NCBI GenBank assembly: GCA_032622095.1
Contig: CP136069.1
Span: 53,118,760-53,182,759 of the forward strand
DNA length: 64,000 nt
Origin: Siphonodentalium dalli
Taxonomy: Eukaryota; Mollusca; Scaphopoda; Gadilida; Siphonodentaliidae
Direction: 5' to 3'
This document shows positions 1-14,100 of the stretch, piece after piece; positions within the stretch are counted from its first letter, which is position 1, and each line of letters begins with the position of its first letter. The translations under genes and the position numbers were made by a program. The notes under the pieces were generated by a model that worked only from the letters and a program-made list of their open reading frames with translations, did no database searches and was not told the DNA's origin.

Positions 1-985
1 GTCACGTGACAATTTTTCCAAAATCCATACCTGCGATCTTTGAAAAATCAATGATGGATATAGACAAAATATATGACGACATTCACCAGCGCCTAAGGTA
101 TAAACAACCACGCGGTGGTTGTTGCCATAAAAATCATCATCATCCGAGTTATACATATATGTACCAACATCTTAAACTCTGCCACCACGCCAGTATGATA
201 TGTTACAATGTACCGAAATACGAAATAAATTTAGTAAGGATGTTGGCCATCTGGCTTTTGCAGAAGTGTGATGAACATATTGGTGTGCTACAGAATGGAC
301 ACGGTCAAGTTATTTTCTTCTTATAGTATGCCCACGCTTGGTTGTAATCAACGTGAGGTATGAAACTGCGAAAACCAACTCTTTTTTGTGATTAATTACA
401 TGTAGGGTGCAATTTTAGCTCAAACTCGCCGTTATAGGAATCACTGAACTAAATGGTGTCCCGTAGACGACAGTGCTTACGTTTTAGCCAAATTAACTGA
501 ATTGAAGCCTGCAGGCCACTCCAGTGATGTTTACCCAGCTAGATTGACACCAGTTGATCACGTAAATGCAAGAAAAAATTATAGGTCATGTGTTTACTTT
601 TTAAAATAAATCCCCAAGTGTGCGACAGGGCTATCCCACAGCCAAATTTTACCTGAAAAATACCAGAACTACAGTAACTAGTTATATAAATTTCCCAATA
701 ATCCATTCCCCCATTAATTCACCAGTTTAAATTGTTTAGATATGATGTAGAAATCAAATAAACAAGATTTCATCCTTTAATAACGTGTCACATATATAAG
801 GTGAATGTCATTATTTAGTTACATTCACCTCTAGCATTCCACGATGCACTCGCTCCCCGACTCTGGAACACATTTAGCTCCCTGATTCCTATAGGCGTTG
901 TACATGGTTTCACGGTTGGATATGCAGCGGCGACAGCCATGCTCTTGTTTGGATTAAATACATTAATGTTTTCGCTCAAACTCAC
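1..985. other. Intronic or flanking sequence left of exon 5
   Basis: No further WD exon was found on the minus strand here. The small reading frame at 6-326 shows no recognisable domain and is probably chance. Bases 496-577 are an inverted partner of 2849-2929. The rest is AT-rich without visible structure. Confidence 0.5.
496..577 (+). repeat. Dispersed repeat, left partner of an inverted pair
   Basis: This roughly 80-base segment, containing CACTCCAGTGATGTTTACCC, recurs inverted at 2849-2929 (GGGTAAACATCACTGGAGTG). The pair brackets exons 4 and 5. It is probably two remnants of one transposon family in opposite orientation. Confidence 0.65.
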
Positions 986-1183
986 CTCTAAATGCTTGAT
1001 ACATTTGCCAGTGACCACGTCCCATATCCTCACGGTATCATCGTCGCTAGCGCTGGCGAGGTAGAGGCCGTCTTGTGAGAAGCATAACGCCTGGACCCAC
1101 CCCTCGTGTCCATACAGAGTGTGCAACAGTCGCCCCTTGCGTGGATTCCACAACATCACCGATTTATCCCATGAACCGGAAGC
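986..1183 (-). CDS. WDR38: WDR38-like exon 5
   Basis: This exon has 66 codons, with acceptor TTCCAG and donor GTGAGT after HLE. It encodes ASGSWDKSVMLWNPRKG, LYGHEGWVQALCFSQDG, ASASDDDTVRIWDVVTGK and CIKHLE. The following exon is not in bases 1-985, so the gene runs off the left edge. A dispersed repeat shared with 26553 begins about 10 bases upstream of the acceptor (see 1190-1290). Confidence 0.85.
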
Positions 1184-4100
1184 CTGGAACAAAAAGTAGA
1201 GGTCACCCAGAAGATCCATGTGCAGTTTGGTGACGATCGGATCAGGGATGTGGCATGTAGAGTCTGTCAAGGATTTAGTCACGCAAAGTGTATATATATA
1301 TATACAGTTTCACACTACAGGTATACAAGTCCCTTTACTCAATAAGGGCCGTTATTCTGAAAAAAAATCGATGGACGAAACACGCTGGTTATAAATACTC
1401 TTTACCAAATGTTGGTTCAACAACATACCGAAGATCATTAAAATAAATGACCACGCTAAAGAGCTTAAAAATTGTTGCGGAGAGAAATCTGAAGTGATCT
1501 GAATTTTTTTTTTTTTTATGAATTGTACGAAATTTTTATCCCAGATAAACTGTTAGGTTTAACTTGAGGCTGCAATTCGGTTCACAAATTCATTTGCATC
1601 GCTACTTTTTCGCTAGCAACATCGGAACGAGACTGATACCAGCTAGATATACGGTTTATTGGTTATAGGCTATATTGTAATGTTCTTTTATTCGTATTGA
1701 TTGATGTTCACGAAATAAAATTTCGAGGATTTTCGCTTTTCATGTGTGATAAGATTGTTGTTGATTTCGTGGATTTTCGCGTTGCGTGTGTTGATGAAAA
1801 ATGCACTCCTGTGCTCTATGAACTATGTAAAAACATGGTAAATATAATAAAAATGAATTTATGACTCCAGTCACTAACTCACTTTCTTTATAATTACCAT
1901 GATTTTGTTTACATCGTTCATAAAGTAAATGAGTGTATTTTTCACTCATCCGTGGCTCAAACTCATTCATTTGTTGCATATATATTCCGTTGAGTATGAA
2001 AGGGGATGATCCCGTACTGGTCGGATTTAGTGTACAGTGCCCTTTAAGAATTTTTGAATAATTTGGTGTCAAGGCCCACTTAATGTTTGAATCCCCAGAT
2101 CACATTATATAGAACATATTCCATAGTATATCTATTGAAAGAGGAAGCTCCAAAACATTAATTGTATTGTCAACTTATCCAGTCCAGTAAACTGTAAACA
2201 GTTGTTTTTGTCAAGGTACAGACGTGTGTTCTGTGCTTAATTTCGACCTGGTCTGTACTGCCTGTTTACGTGTGTATTATTCTCAATGGCAGGGTGTTAA
2301 CTCTATCTGGGCCACAGCTATATACCATATTCCGATATAATATAGTTGGTCCTCTTCGAAATGGTATATAATATGGAATATATTGTATACAATGTGATCT
2401 GGGCAATTGGAAATTAAGTGGTCTATAACTGCACAGCGAGTCTTCTTTGGTTTTCACTTACCAGCATGCCGTCCTTGGAGAACGCCAGTCCGTGTATGTT
2501 ACCCTTATGGCCGTGGAGCACTAGCACGTTGTCTGGGTCGTCAAGTCCGTCAAGGGACCACACCCTGACTGTATAATCCCAAGATGCCGTGGCCTGAAGT
2601 AAATACATGAGACTTAGTACTACGGAATCAATCACTCTCACAAGAAAGTGCGACTCAAACACCAAGAAGCGCCCCCTCACAAGCCTTGAAATAGTGTGTC
2701 TGTCATTAGCAGAATGAGGTCCCTATTCAGCGCGTGAATTTACTGACGCACGATGACTAACGTCACCAAACTCACCCTCTGTGAAAATGATTCTGCTGGG
2801 GCATCAACTGCTGTTAGAGACCTAGGATCAGTTTGAGAACATCAATGTTTTTCTTGCATTTTCATGATCACCTGGTGTCCATCTAGCTGGGTAAACATCA
2901 CTGGAGTGGCCCGCAAGCCTCAATTGAGTGAATATGGCTGAAACGTTAACTGAAACGTTTCTGTCCTGATTATTCGTTTGAAAACTACAGAACTAGCATC
3001 GAACACATTCGCGAAGAAAAATTTAATCGTTTTCATATTTCATGGAAGTATATGTACCGGCTTATCTTCCTCGTGCCAAGTTTTTGGTGTCTCCGTGGTG
3101 ACCAATAATGCTGAATTTGTCATTGTCGCATGGTTTCGTTTAAAAAAATACCCAGGATATTAGAAAGTGCAAAAAGACACTTATAGGATCTTCCAAGTGT
3201 GTCAAACGTTACCCAGCATCTCGAAATCTAATAAAAACGCGATTTTAGATTATATGTGACCCGCCATATCAAATCCAGTCGTAAGTCGGGATTTTTTTAC
3301 CCTGTGCCAATGCATTCTCTTATATATGCGAGTCGACCATAGGTCGCCTCGCATATATAAGAGAATGCATTGGCCTAACAATTTTTTATCATTTTTTTTA
3401 AATAAATGTTTCTGACAATTTTTAGGACATAAAATAAAAAACATCCATTACCCTGCAGGGAGCCCCACACACATATAGAAGCATATAGAAGAGTGTTGTC
3501 TGCTCATGTTTTTCTGGGGCTCTGTATGGGTGAAATTATAAAATTGTTAAAGAATACAAGAAAAAATTATTAAAATTGTAAAAAATTATTAGGCCAATGC
3601 ATTCTCTTATATATGCGAGGCGACCTATGGTCGACTCGCATATATAAGAGAATGCATTGGCACAGGGTAAAAAAAATTCCGACTTACGACTGGATTTGAT
3701 ATGGCGGGTCACATATTATTCATCTGCTAATTATTATTATAATAAGCATTTATTTTTTTATCGGAGTGGAATTTCAATGGAACTTTAATGGTAATTCCGT
3801 TCGCTTTGAAGATGAAAGGCATGGCAGTTCATTATCCTTGAATCGACTATGAAATATACTGGGTGATTGTTTGCACATTTCGGAGATCCTAGTTGTCTTT
3901 TTGTACGTTTGTGATATATGCGTACCTTTCTTTGCACGAAATAATGCCACAATTATTATGACCGATTCAGTACCAGGAATGCTGCACAATACGGTTGTGA
4001 CCCAGTTCTTACCGAGAGCACTTCTAGCACGTAATTTCCCGTGGGACTCATTTTCATGCAAGGCACGTTTCAACTATCATTACCAATAGCATACAAGAGT

Positions 4101-7100
4101 GACAACTGGTGTTGCGCATATATACCCGTATACGTCATTTAAAAGTGTTTTTATAAATAGTTACATATATAGAGGATATCTAATGAGTCGCAATTATATA
4201 CGAAATTTATTAACCGAGTGCACTAAATTCGATTCGATCTGAGCTTTTAGCGAGACTCGAATCGAATTTAGTGGACGAGGTTAATAAATTTCGTATAGAA
4301 TTACGACGAATTTGATATCCTTTTTATCACATAATCACATTTTAACAAGGAAAAACGATCTCGAAACGTTTGGGGTTAACACAAATTAATATGCATTTTC
4401 TTATCACTTCCAACGAGGAAGTAAAGACACCTTTAAGAGCAAATATAGTTCCATTTTAAATGTGTCTTTTCATGTTGACACAATTGTTCAACCACCATTA
4501 TCACCCATTTTATCTCAGTCAACATTAAATAATCCAACACAAATTTAAAATCATAATTATAATCTAGTTCAAATAATAATAAAGTTCCGGCATTGACATC
4601 GACATCATTGCGCTAAGCTCTTACGCCACTGCACGTGGCGATATTATACGTGTGTCTTACTAAAACAATATGAAGCCGGGTTTTAGGGGCTAATTATGTG
4701 ATAAATAGAGGATCTCACATGAGTTTCTATTTTATACGGAATTTATCAACCGAGTTCACTAAATTCGATTTGAGCCGAGGTTTACCGAGGCTCAAATAGA
4801 ATTTAGAGGACGAGGTTGATAAATTACGTATAAAATAGGACGAGTGTGAGATACCTTTTATCACATGATCAAATAAACCCGAAGCAACGCGAAATATTCA
4901 TCGAAAACAACAATCATAAACTACAGCGATCGCAAGTGATTTGAAGAACGCCGTGACGTCATCGCACGCGCTGATATTAAACGTGTCTATTACCGATAAT
5001 TATGAAACTGCTTTTATGGCCAAATTATGTGATAAACGAAATTATGTAATGTTCTAAAAGGGCCATGTTGTCTGTCTCGGTTCATGGAAGATAATTGGTG
5101 AAAAAAATATCTCCTAGCGACAGACGCTCTTGATACCTGTTCCCTCCGATCCAAAATTAATATGTCATATCCCCAAATTAATATAGAATATCAGGGAGAA
5201 TATGCACTATCTTTAAAGCCCAGCGACGCGTTCGCAATGTCAATATAAAGTTATTGGAAATTCGCTTCTCTTCTAACATATAACAACTTCTACGAATATA
5301 GAGAGTATATATAGTTGGGCGCGAAAAAATTGAGTGATCTTATCATTCGCCCCACAACTTCTACGAATGCTATCGTATCGGAATATCAGCTAAAATTATA
5401 CCTATTGCTTGAGGTGTCCATATTTTACTAGTTACTGTGAATACCAGAATATGTATGCTAAAACTACGTCTCCAACACGCGGAATATCATCAGGGTTGTT
5501 GATAATGAAAATAAGAAAAAAATCCTTTTAGTTTGTTCATTTTCTTCTTGATATAATTGTTCAACTGTACCGACCACGAACGCCGTCCGCATCTTTAATC
5601 ATAGATACACATGATATACTCACAAGATAATTCCCCCTTGGATCAAATGCAATAGACTGGACTAGTTTCTCGTGACCCTCCAACACTTTGATCATGTCTC
5701 CGCTCTGGACGTCCCACAAGATGGCCTTCCTGTCCCAGGATCCGGAACACAGCAGAAGGTCGTCACTCGAAAACACAACCGTCACCACGCTCTTCGTATG
5801 GCCTGTAGACATATATATATATTCATTATTTTTACCTTACATCAATACGCCAATGGTTGAAAGAAAACATGTTTACATACGATAAACATAATACGGCATA
5901 ATACGGCAATACGGCATGACGGCAAGAAGAATAACATAATCTATCAATTTAATTATAGATGCTACACCACTCCTTACCGACAGAATGATACCCCTAGAAC
6001 AACATACTCCTTCAAAAAAGCACCATGGGACAAAATTGTCATGGACATCGACAAAGTCTGCCGCACTATCATCGACAGCAATTTGGACACACCAGTGAAC
6101 TGCCTATGGGATGACCTGAAAAATGGAATAATGGCTTCCATAGACGAACATGTACCAAAAAGCCAAACTAGAAATAAACAAAGAGCTCCATGGATCACCA
6201 AAAAGACAAAGAGGATGCTCAGAAAGAAAGCTAGGCTGTACAAGAAAGCCAAAACATCAGAAGAGGCCTGGGGAAAATACCGCAAACATCAGAAGGCCTG
6301 TAAAATGGAGCTAAAAAGGGCAGAATGGGACTACATCAATCGAATCATGCTGGGTGGTATGTCCAAGAAGAGCTCAAAACCATTCTGGGCCTACATGAAA
6401 GCCAAACGCCAAGACAACATTGGAGTACCTCCGCTTAAAAGAAAAGGCCAACTACTAAACAGCAGCCGCGACAAAGCAGAGATATTAGTGGAACAATTTC
6501 GGTCAGTTTTCACAAAAAAGATACCGACCCCACCAGAGCAAGCCATACATCAACTGCATCAACAACGTGGATTGAACCGCTTAACATATCACTCGATGGC
6601 GTCACGAAACTATTACTAGATGTGAAACAATCAAAGGCTCCAGGACCCGATGCCATCCCAAATATAGTGCTCCGTACCTGCGCTTACCACATCGCTCCAG
6701 GCTTGAAACACATATTTGAAAGGTCAATAGACACGGGAAGCCTCCTAAACGATTGGCTCAATGCAAACATCACACCTGTTTACAAGAAAGGTGATATACA
6801 TGTAGCAGAGAATTATAGACCTGTCTCCCTTACATCTGTCAGCTGCAAAATATTGGAACATATCATCTATCGACACATCATGAACCATCTAGAAAAACAC
6901 AAAATCTTAACCGGCTTAAACCATGGATTCCGGAAGGGCCATTCATGCGTGACTCAACTGATAAACACTACTCAAGACCTATTCACCTCCTTCGACAAGA
7001 AAATCAAGACTGACATGATAGTCCTCGATTTTAGCAAAGCATTTGATACTGTTCCACACAAGAAATTACTTGCAAAACACGAGAACTATGGCATTAAAGG

Positions 7101-10100
7101 AAACATCCATAAATGGTTAACCACCTTCCTCGCTAAACGTCATATGAGAGTCGCTGTCGAAGGCTCATGTTCCCAAAAAGAACCAGTGGAGTCTGGTGTT
7201 CCACAGGGTAATTTCCTTGGTCCGCTACTCTTCCTATGCCACGTAAACGACCTGCCAGAATGTGTAACATCACAAACACGTCTCTTTGCAGACGACTGTC
7301 TCCTCTATCGACAGATAACATCTCAAATGGATCACGAAGCACTCCAGCAAGACCTCAATCATCTAGAAAAATGGGCAGACGACTGGGGTATGAGATTCAA
7401 TTCCAAAAAATGCTTCGTGATGTCAATAAGACCAAAGACTACCCATATGTACAAGCTCTGCAATCACATCCTGCAAGCAGTCGATGATACCCCTTATCTT
7501 GGAGTCGCACTATCTAGCGACCTATCTTGGACAAATCACATAAATAAGATGACGAACAAGGCAAGCAGTACACTCGGCTTCCTCAGAAGAAACCTCCATC
7601 GGGCACCATCAAAGAGCAAGCAAATAGCATACGAGACGTTGGTAAGATCTCAACTCGACTATGCTGCTGGGGTATGGGATACGTTCCTGCAAAAAGACAT
7701 CGATGCAATTGAACGGATCCAGAAACGAGCCGCCAGATTTATCACCAATGACTGGAGATCCAGGGAAGAAGGAGCGGTTACAGCCATGAAAGACCATCTA
7801 GGACTCCACCCACTCCAAGATAGAAGACGCACACAGAGGTTGACACTCTTCCGTAAGATAGTTGACGGGAAGTTACCATCTGTCACAACCCATGACATAC
7901 TAATCGACAAAAAAGTGGGCCGAAAGATCGTTGCTAAACACTTCGAGGGTTATCAGTCACAAAACATCATGCAAAATTATGAGTGTAATAACTCAAAACC
8001 CTTCAAGCTGATCAAGGCCGACACAAAGGAACTAAAACATTCATTCTTCTCAAAAACTATCCTGGAATGGAATCAGCTTGAGGAAAGTGCATGTGCCTCA
8101 CTGCTGGAGACAACATCATCCAGCAGTCAAACACCATCATACTGATCCAGCACCAGCGTACTTATATCCGGAAGGATCCTACGCTGAACCTAATACAGAT
8201 ACAGATACAGAATAAGATTATTATGGTTTTAACCAATCAGGGGCAGGGTATATAGTCACTGGATAATGCCAACACGGACCCGCACCATAACATCACCTGG
8301 TCACAACAATGGTCATGGTCAATCTTGAATTGAAAATCTATCTTTATCTAACCCTTAAGTGAAATATATAGGTGCTAAACCATATGTTTGTTTTGTATTT
8401 TGGGGGAAAATAATACTTCAAACATGTTGCTTCGAATGTGTTACCATTGGAAGTGTCGCTGATATAGATTATTGTTAAATGCTCAGACTATGGGTGGTTA
8501 TGCTGTCCCCACAGTGACGTGGCTATGGAATCTCCGTTGGGGTGTGTACATTGGAATTTCATATAGAGTTCCCCTTTATGGTTATGGAGACCATCTCTAG
8601 AGATTCCCATCCGATTTCACATCAAGTCATATCAAAATTAATCAGTCAAACAATCATGATCCCTCAAATGAGACCCAGACATCGTTGCTTTGTCAAGCAA
8701 TTGAAAGAGGGGTAACTCTATATCATTTTGAAACTAAATGGCACAGAACATGAATTTTGCTATACTCTCTATGAATAAGATTGGAATGTGTCCAATACAG
8801 CGACAAGATATAACAATAAAACCATAGTCAGAAATGGTAACGCGCTGAAGATCATATATTATATACCCATGATTATAGTTATAGAATCTTTTTCATTTCT
8901 GTTATTTGTAATTGGCATAGCTTATAACAAACAAAAAATCAACATTATTGATATAATGTGAACGCCAATAAACGAAATTGAAATTCTCAACTACACCTTT
9001 TACCTGGCTCGGCTCGGGGTCGCACTACAACGTTTAATGTGTCCCAGTAATTAACATTATATAAATATAACCCCCCGCGCTATGGCAGCGCCCAGGCGAA
9101 ACAAGAATGTGTACATTAGTATACACGCGGCGCGCGTAATAACCGACATATAACTCTGACTGATCATTTCGAAGTGTGTATCATGTTATTTAATGTCGCC
9201 GGTGTAGTTGCAATGAAATCGAATGTTTTGTTCAAGCCACACACCAAATGGTACGAATTATCAATTGTGCTATGTTGGGGTAAATTTTAAGTTGCGCTGC
9301 GGTGTGACGCCTGTCATTACTCTTGATTTTGGTTACATCTTGGTTCGGTTACGATCCCAAGACGTAGTTGTCTCTCGTTAAGAACTTACTCAATTTGATG
9401 GAGACTTTGGGGCAACTAGACGTTTTGACCAATACTAGGATTACATTATAAGGATTAACTCTTGTTTAGATTAAGGTTAGGGTACGTTCAAAACTTCATA
9501 TGCTGGCAAGTTTGCACGGTACGTCTTTGCGGGCATTTCGTCATAGAAAACCACATGGTGCCAGAATATGAACGGAAGCGTGCACATAACATGCATCTTT
9601 ACTAAAGCGAAAGACATGAGAATTGAGAAGTAACATTTATCTTGTTCCACTTGTAACAGTGCTACTGGAATTTGCCTCCAAATACCTGTATGATTTATTC
9701 TTGCGAGATAATTGCATGATATTTACAGGAAAATTCCGGTAGCATCGTTACTAGAGGAACTACAGATATTTTACTTCGCACGTAGTTAGCTGTGGCACAG
9801 ATGCTCTTTGTGTGCTGGTTTCCGTTCATAGTATGGCTCCATATCGTTTCCTACGCCCAAATTCCTGCAAATCATACTGTGCAAACTTGCCAGTGTATGA
9901 ACGTACCCTTATGAGTTGTAACCGAAAAGATTAAAGACACATTTACTATAACGCTCGTTATATAATTTGTCTCAAATTGTATAACTCGTGAACTTAATGT
10001 GGACGAGAGTTAACCAAACCACTCCAAATATGGACTTTAGCAGCAAGTTGGGTAAATTTCTATATAGAGCAAACTGTGTATTACAAATCCACAAGAGTGA

Positions 10101-11149
10101 CCAAATACAACTATATATACATGAACATTATAAAGAGTAAATAACACTTTACCTGTGACATAAATCGGAAAAATAGTTGTACTTTCTTCATAACTGAAAT
10201 CTCACGTTGTGCGCACGCACGTTCAGGTTTTGTAGATGAGAAATTACCACAAATAATGGTAATTCCTGATCTGGGAGATTTCTATCAAGAATTTTTGTTG
10301 TTGAGAAATCCAAACATTACACAACAGTATATGATTTTATTATCACGTATTTGGATTGAGTGTTGGAATTATGAAATGAAACATCACAAAGCTGAATTCA
10401 TTGGAACAAGCTATGCTACTGTAAAATCCTTTTAATTCGTGGGGGTCTGTTATTCGTTAATTTCGTGGTTTTGCTCAACCACGAAATCAACAACCAGCGA
10501 AATAATCTACTCTTGCGTTGAATGAACAAAAAAGCCATCTAATATATATTTTGGGACTTCTGTCTGTTTGTTTGTTGTTTGTCTGTTAGCTATGGCCGGG
10601 AAAACTGCCGGACGGATTGAGCCCAAACTTCCTATCTAAGGGTAAAATCACAGATGGATTGTCATCGCACCGCTTCTGAGAGCGTCGGAGCACTCATTCT
10701 CCAATCCCCCGCCACAGCGATGGAGATTCATGGGTTAATCGCGTGATAGTTAAAGAGCGTTCGTATCCGCAGTGTCGTTGATAAAGAGCGTCTGTGTGTC
10801 CAGACATGAGCGTGTTGTGTCTGTGTACATACATGAGCATGTTGTCTGTGTTCGTACTTAGGGGTTCCTGTGAATGGGGGAGATTTTCATCGGGTCAGTT
10901 TTTCCGCCCGATGTGACCTTCACCCTGAATCGGGTACCCACAAATGATCTAATATATATTTTGGGACTTCTGTCTGTTTGTTTGTCTGTTAGCTATGGGT
11001 GGGAAAACTGCTGGACGGATATCGACGAAATTTGATACCTACGGGCCAAATAGTGACTCAGACCTGACCTTGACTTTCAAAATTGTCAATTCAAGGTCAA
11101 AGCCCGGACGAAGTCGGGTCACCTGCTAGTCTAATATATATTTGAGGAA

Positions 11150-11186
<37 letters not shown>

Positions 11187-14100
11187 GAGGGTGTGGGTGT
11201 GTGTGTGAGAGTGTGTGTGTGTGTCTGTGTAACCGCCATGGACTCTAAAACGGCTAAACCGATTTCGACGAAACTTGGTACGGGCACGTAGTATCACCCG
11301 AGGACCAACATAGGCCCATTCATTTGTTCGTGCGGCGTGACCTTCACCTTCAAAACTCATATCTCCGGATCCACTGAGCCGCAGTGCTAAATTGCCTTAC
11401 AAATAACGCTCTTTATTAACCCCATATTCGTGTTAGTTAACCTAATAACGCTCTTTATCTGTCTATCGAATGGTATTCTCGAGACACGGCTCATTCTTTT
11501 TGTGAATTCAGACTGTTGATTGTCTTATAGATTGTGAATTCAGACTGTTGACTGTTTATATATATAGTTTACAATGAGCAGCAGTGCTATACCTGCTGAC
11601 TGGTCGATTAATTTGCCTCATTCTCAAGCCAAGCAACCATTCACTCAATTTGTAAATATTAACTTTGTTAGGCGCCCACTTGAAATTTCTCAGTGTATTC
11701 TGATTACCTGCTGACTGATCAATTCCTTTGCCTCTTTCTCACGCCAAGCAACCATTCACTCAATTTGTAAATATCAACTTTGCTTGGCACCAATTCGAAC
11801 TTTCTCAATGTATTCTGATGACCTGCTGACTGGTCGATTCACATGCCTCATTCTCACGCCAAGCTACCATCGATTTGTTAATATCAACTTAGGTTGACAC
11901 CCATTTGAACAATCGAGGACGAATTGCCTAATACAATTAAAGCGTGGAGTCTGTCCATTTTCCCATGAAAAATCGAATTCTACGACCACCGGATTCGAGA
12001 TATGTTATTATTACCGACATCGTCATTTTTGCACATTATTTGCTTATACAAAACTTATTTTAGATTATATAATCTGCTAACAATCGTATCTCAAGTATTT
12101 CGATGTGTTAACACCAATGCAGATTTTCCTATTTCTCCAGTCTGTTCTCCCAAAAATACGCACATTTTCTGCTTATACAAAATTTATATTTTAGATATAT
12201 AATCTGCTAACAATCGCTTCATTTTGAGTCGATAATGTGCTGAAAATGAGAGCGTTTTAGTCACACTAAATTTGTATCTCAAGTATTTCGATGTGTTAAC
12301 ACCAATGCAGATTTCCTTATTTTGCTATTTGAAAATTGGTATCTCAAGTATTTCGATGTGTTAACACCAATGCAGGTTTCCCATGTTCCCAATCAGTTCT
12401 CCCGAAAATACGCACATTATCTGCTTATACAATGTCTGTGTCTTAGCTAAGACTTCATTTTGAGTCGATAATGTGCTGAAAATGAGAGCGTTTTAGTCAC
12501 ACTAAATTTCTATCTCAAGTATTTCGACGTGTTAACACCAATGTAGATTTCCTTCTTTTGCTATTTGAAAATTGGTATCACAAGTACTTCGATGTGTTAG
12601 CAATCGCACATTATCTGCATATACAAAACTTATTTTAGGTATATAACAGTCTTATCTGTGTTAACACCAATGCAGATTTCCCTATTTTCCAAGTCTGTTA
12701 TCCCAAAAATACGCACATTATCTGCTTATACCATTTTTTGGTGGTGTTGGTGAGTTAAAACATAACTATAAAAAAACAACACAACGACTATCCCCATCAG
12801 GACGGGTACCCAGCTAGTATAATATATACGAGATGGAAATAAAGATCGGACATTAAGGTCTGTTTTCTAAAAGCCGTAAAAGTTATGTATAGAAAAACAC
12901 AGAAGACGAGATGAAGCGTAACCGTTTTCAATACATTATCATTCATTCACCGAAACGAATTTGATATGCTACATCATCTGATCTCGGCTATCATAGTTTG
13001 TATAACATTGCTCAATGCATTGGTTTCTTTAAAACGCTATTTGTTTATCAGTAACCACGTGCAAACTACATAATACAATACATACCTACTTGGTCAAAGT
13101 TTGAAATGAAGCTGGTAGCTATTGTGGTAATGATTGCGTGATGTGCTTTCAGCGCAGAAATACCTTGGGGTCTAATTTCACAATAGTACACACATAAGTT
13201 GTGTCATGCAGCTGCTAGGACCTGTTGATATGATATCTGATCCACGAATTCATGTACCGACGAAAAAGTCTGTTGATGACAAACCACGAAAATTGATTAA
13301 ACGTTATGATTGGCTAGTTTATAGAATCTGACCCAGTGTTACTACAGTCAGTGTCAAATACATCTGTTACCTTCGGGTGCATGATGTAAATAAGTTTGGA
13401 ACCATACAATGTGGATTTCTCAACAAAACACTTCTTATGGAGTTCTCCTGAATGAAGATATACTTTCATTTGCGGACATTCTATGACTGTTATGTCTCTA
13501 CGTGTGCACAAAGTCAGCTTTAATTGGTAAGTGCCACATATGTTAACACCTACTAGTGTTATTTACTACATACATGTATGATATAATGTTCAGTTGAAAT
13601 TTTTTTGGTCACTATTTGCGTGAAGTTGTTGATAATCAACTTTCAGTTTAAGAGGGATGTAAAGTGGCAACATTTAAATGGGGAATTCATTGTTAATTTT
13701 CAAAACAAGATTACTCAATATTTACAAACGGTAGAATAATACTTCTTGTCTTGTTGGGATGTTTGAGTATATATCTAGTGAAAACGGAAAGCAGTTTTTT
13801 CATTTTATGTTTTGTTTGTGACATTTGGTGGAAATATTATAAACAATGATAAAGAATGGCGACCTACTTTTTAATAATTCCAGTAATATCCAACCTGGGA
13901 CGGAAATCAAAATTTCGATTCGAGTTGTCACTAGATAAGTCTTCAAACTTTCTAAAAAGGTATGATATGGTCACCTGCGCTTTGTAAGGTTTGATCCATC
14001 TTTTCTAAAAAAATAACACTGATTTCCCCATTCAAATGTTGCCACATTACCTCCCTCTTAATATTTTGGTAAACTTGCCCCTGAAGTCCACATTAGACTG

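Larger units (their letters stand above)
3255..3713. mobile_element. TA-flanked foldback MITE carrying two 69-base palindromes
   Basis: Inverted termini begin TGTGACCCGCCATATC and extend about 50 bases (to CCCTGTG). TA flanks both ends, compatible with a Tc1/mariner-type target. Inside are two 69-base palindromes, at 3306-3374 and 3593-3661. They are exact reverse complements of each other and are separated by about 220 AT-rich bases. There is no coding capacity. Confidence 0.75.
11130..12817 (+). mobile_element. Helitron-like element with internal tandem repeats
   Basis: Starts TCTAATATATATTTGAGG immediately after the previous CTAG, so the two are head to tail. It contains a GT/TG microsatellite (11152-11226), paired ACGCTCTTTA motifs (11406, 11448), a roughly 117-base tandem repeat (11597-11910) and a second tandem family (12000-12740). 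It ends CATCAGGACGGGTACCCAG then CTAG before T. There is no helicase or replication initiator, so it is non-autonomous. Confidence 0.6.

Noticed and set aside
7133-7910. Minus-strand frames opposite the LINE reverse transcriptase
   Set aside because: They are antisense shadows of the LINE coding frame.
11097-11360. Minus-strand frame with long Thr/His runs
   Set aside because: It is a translation of the GT microsatellite within the Helitron-like element, not a protein.
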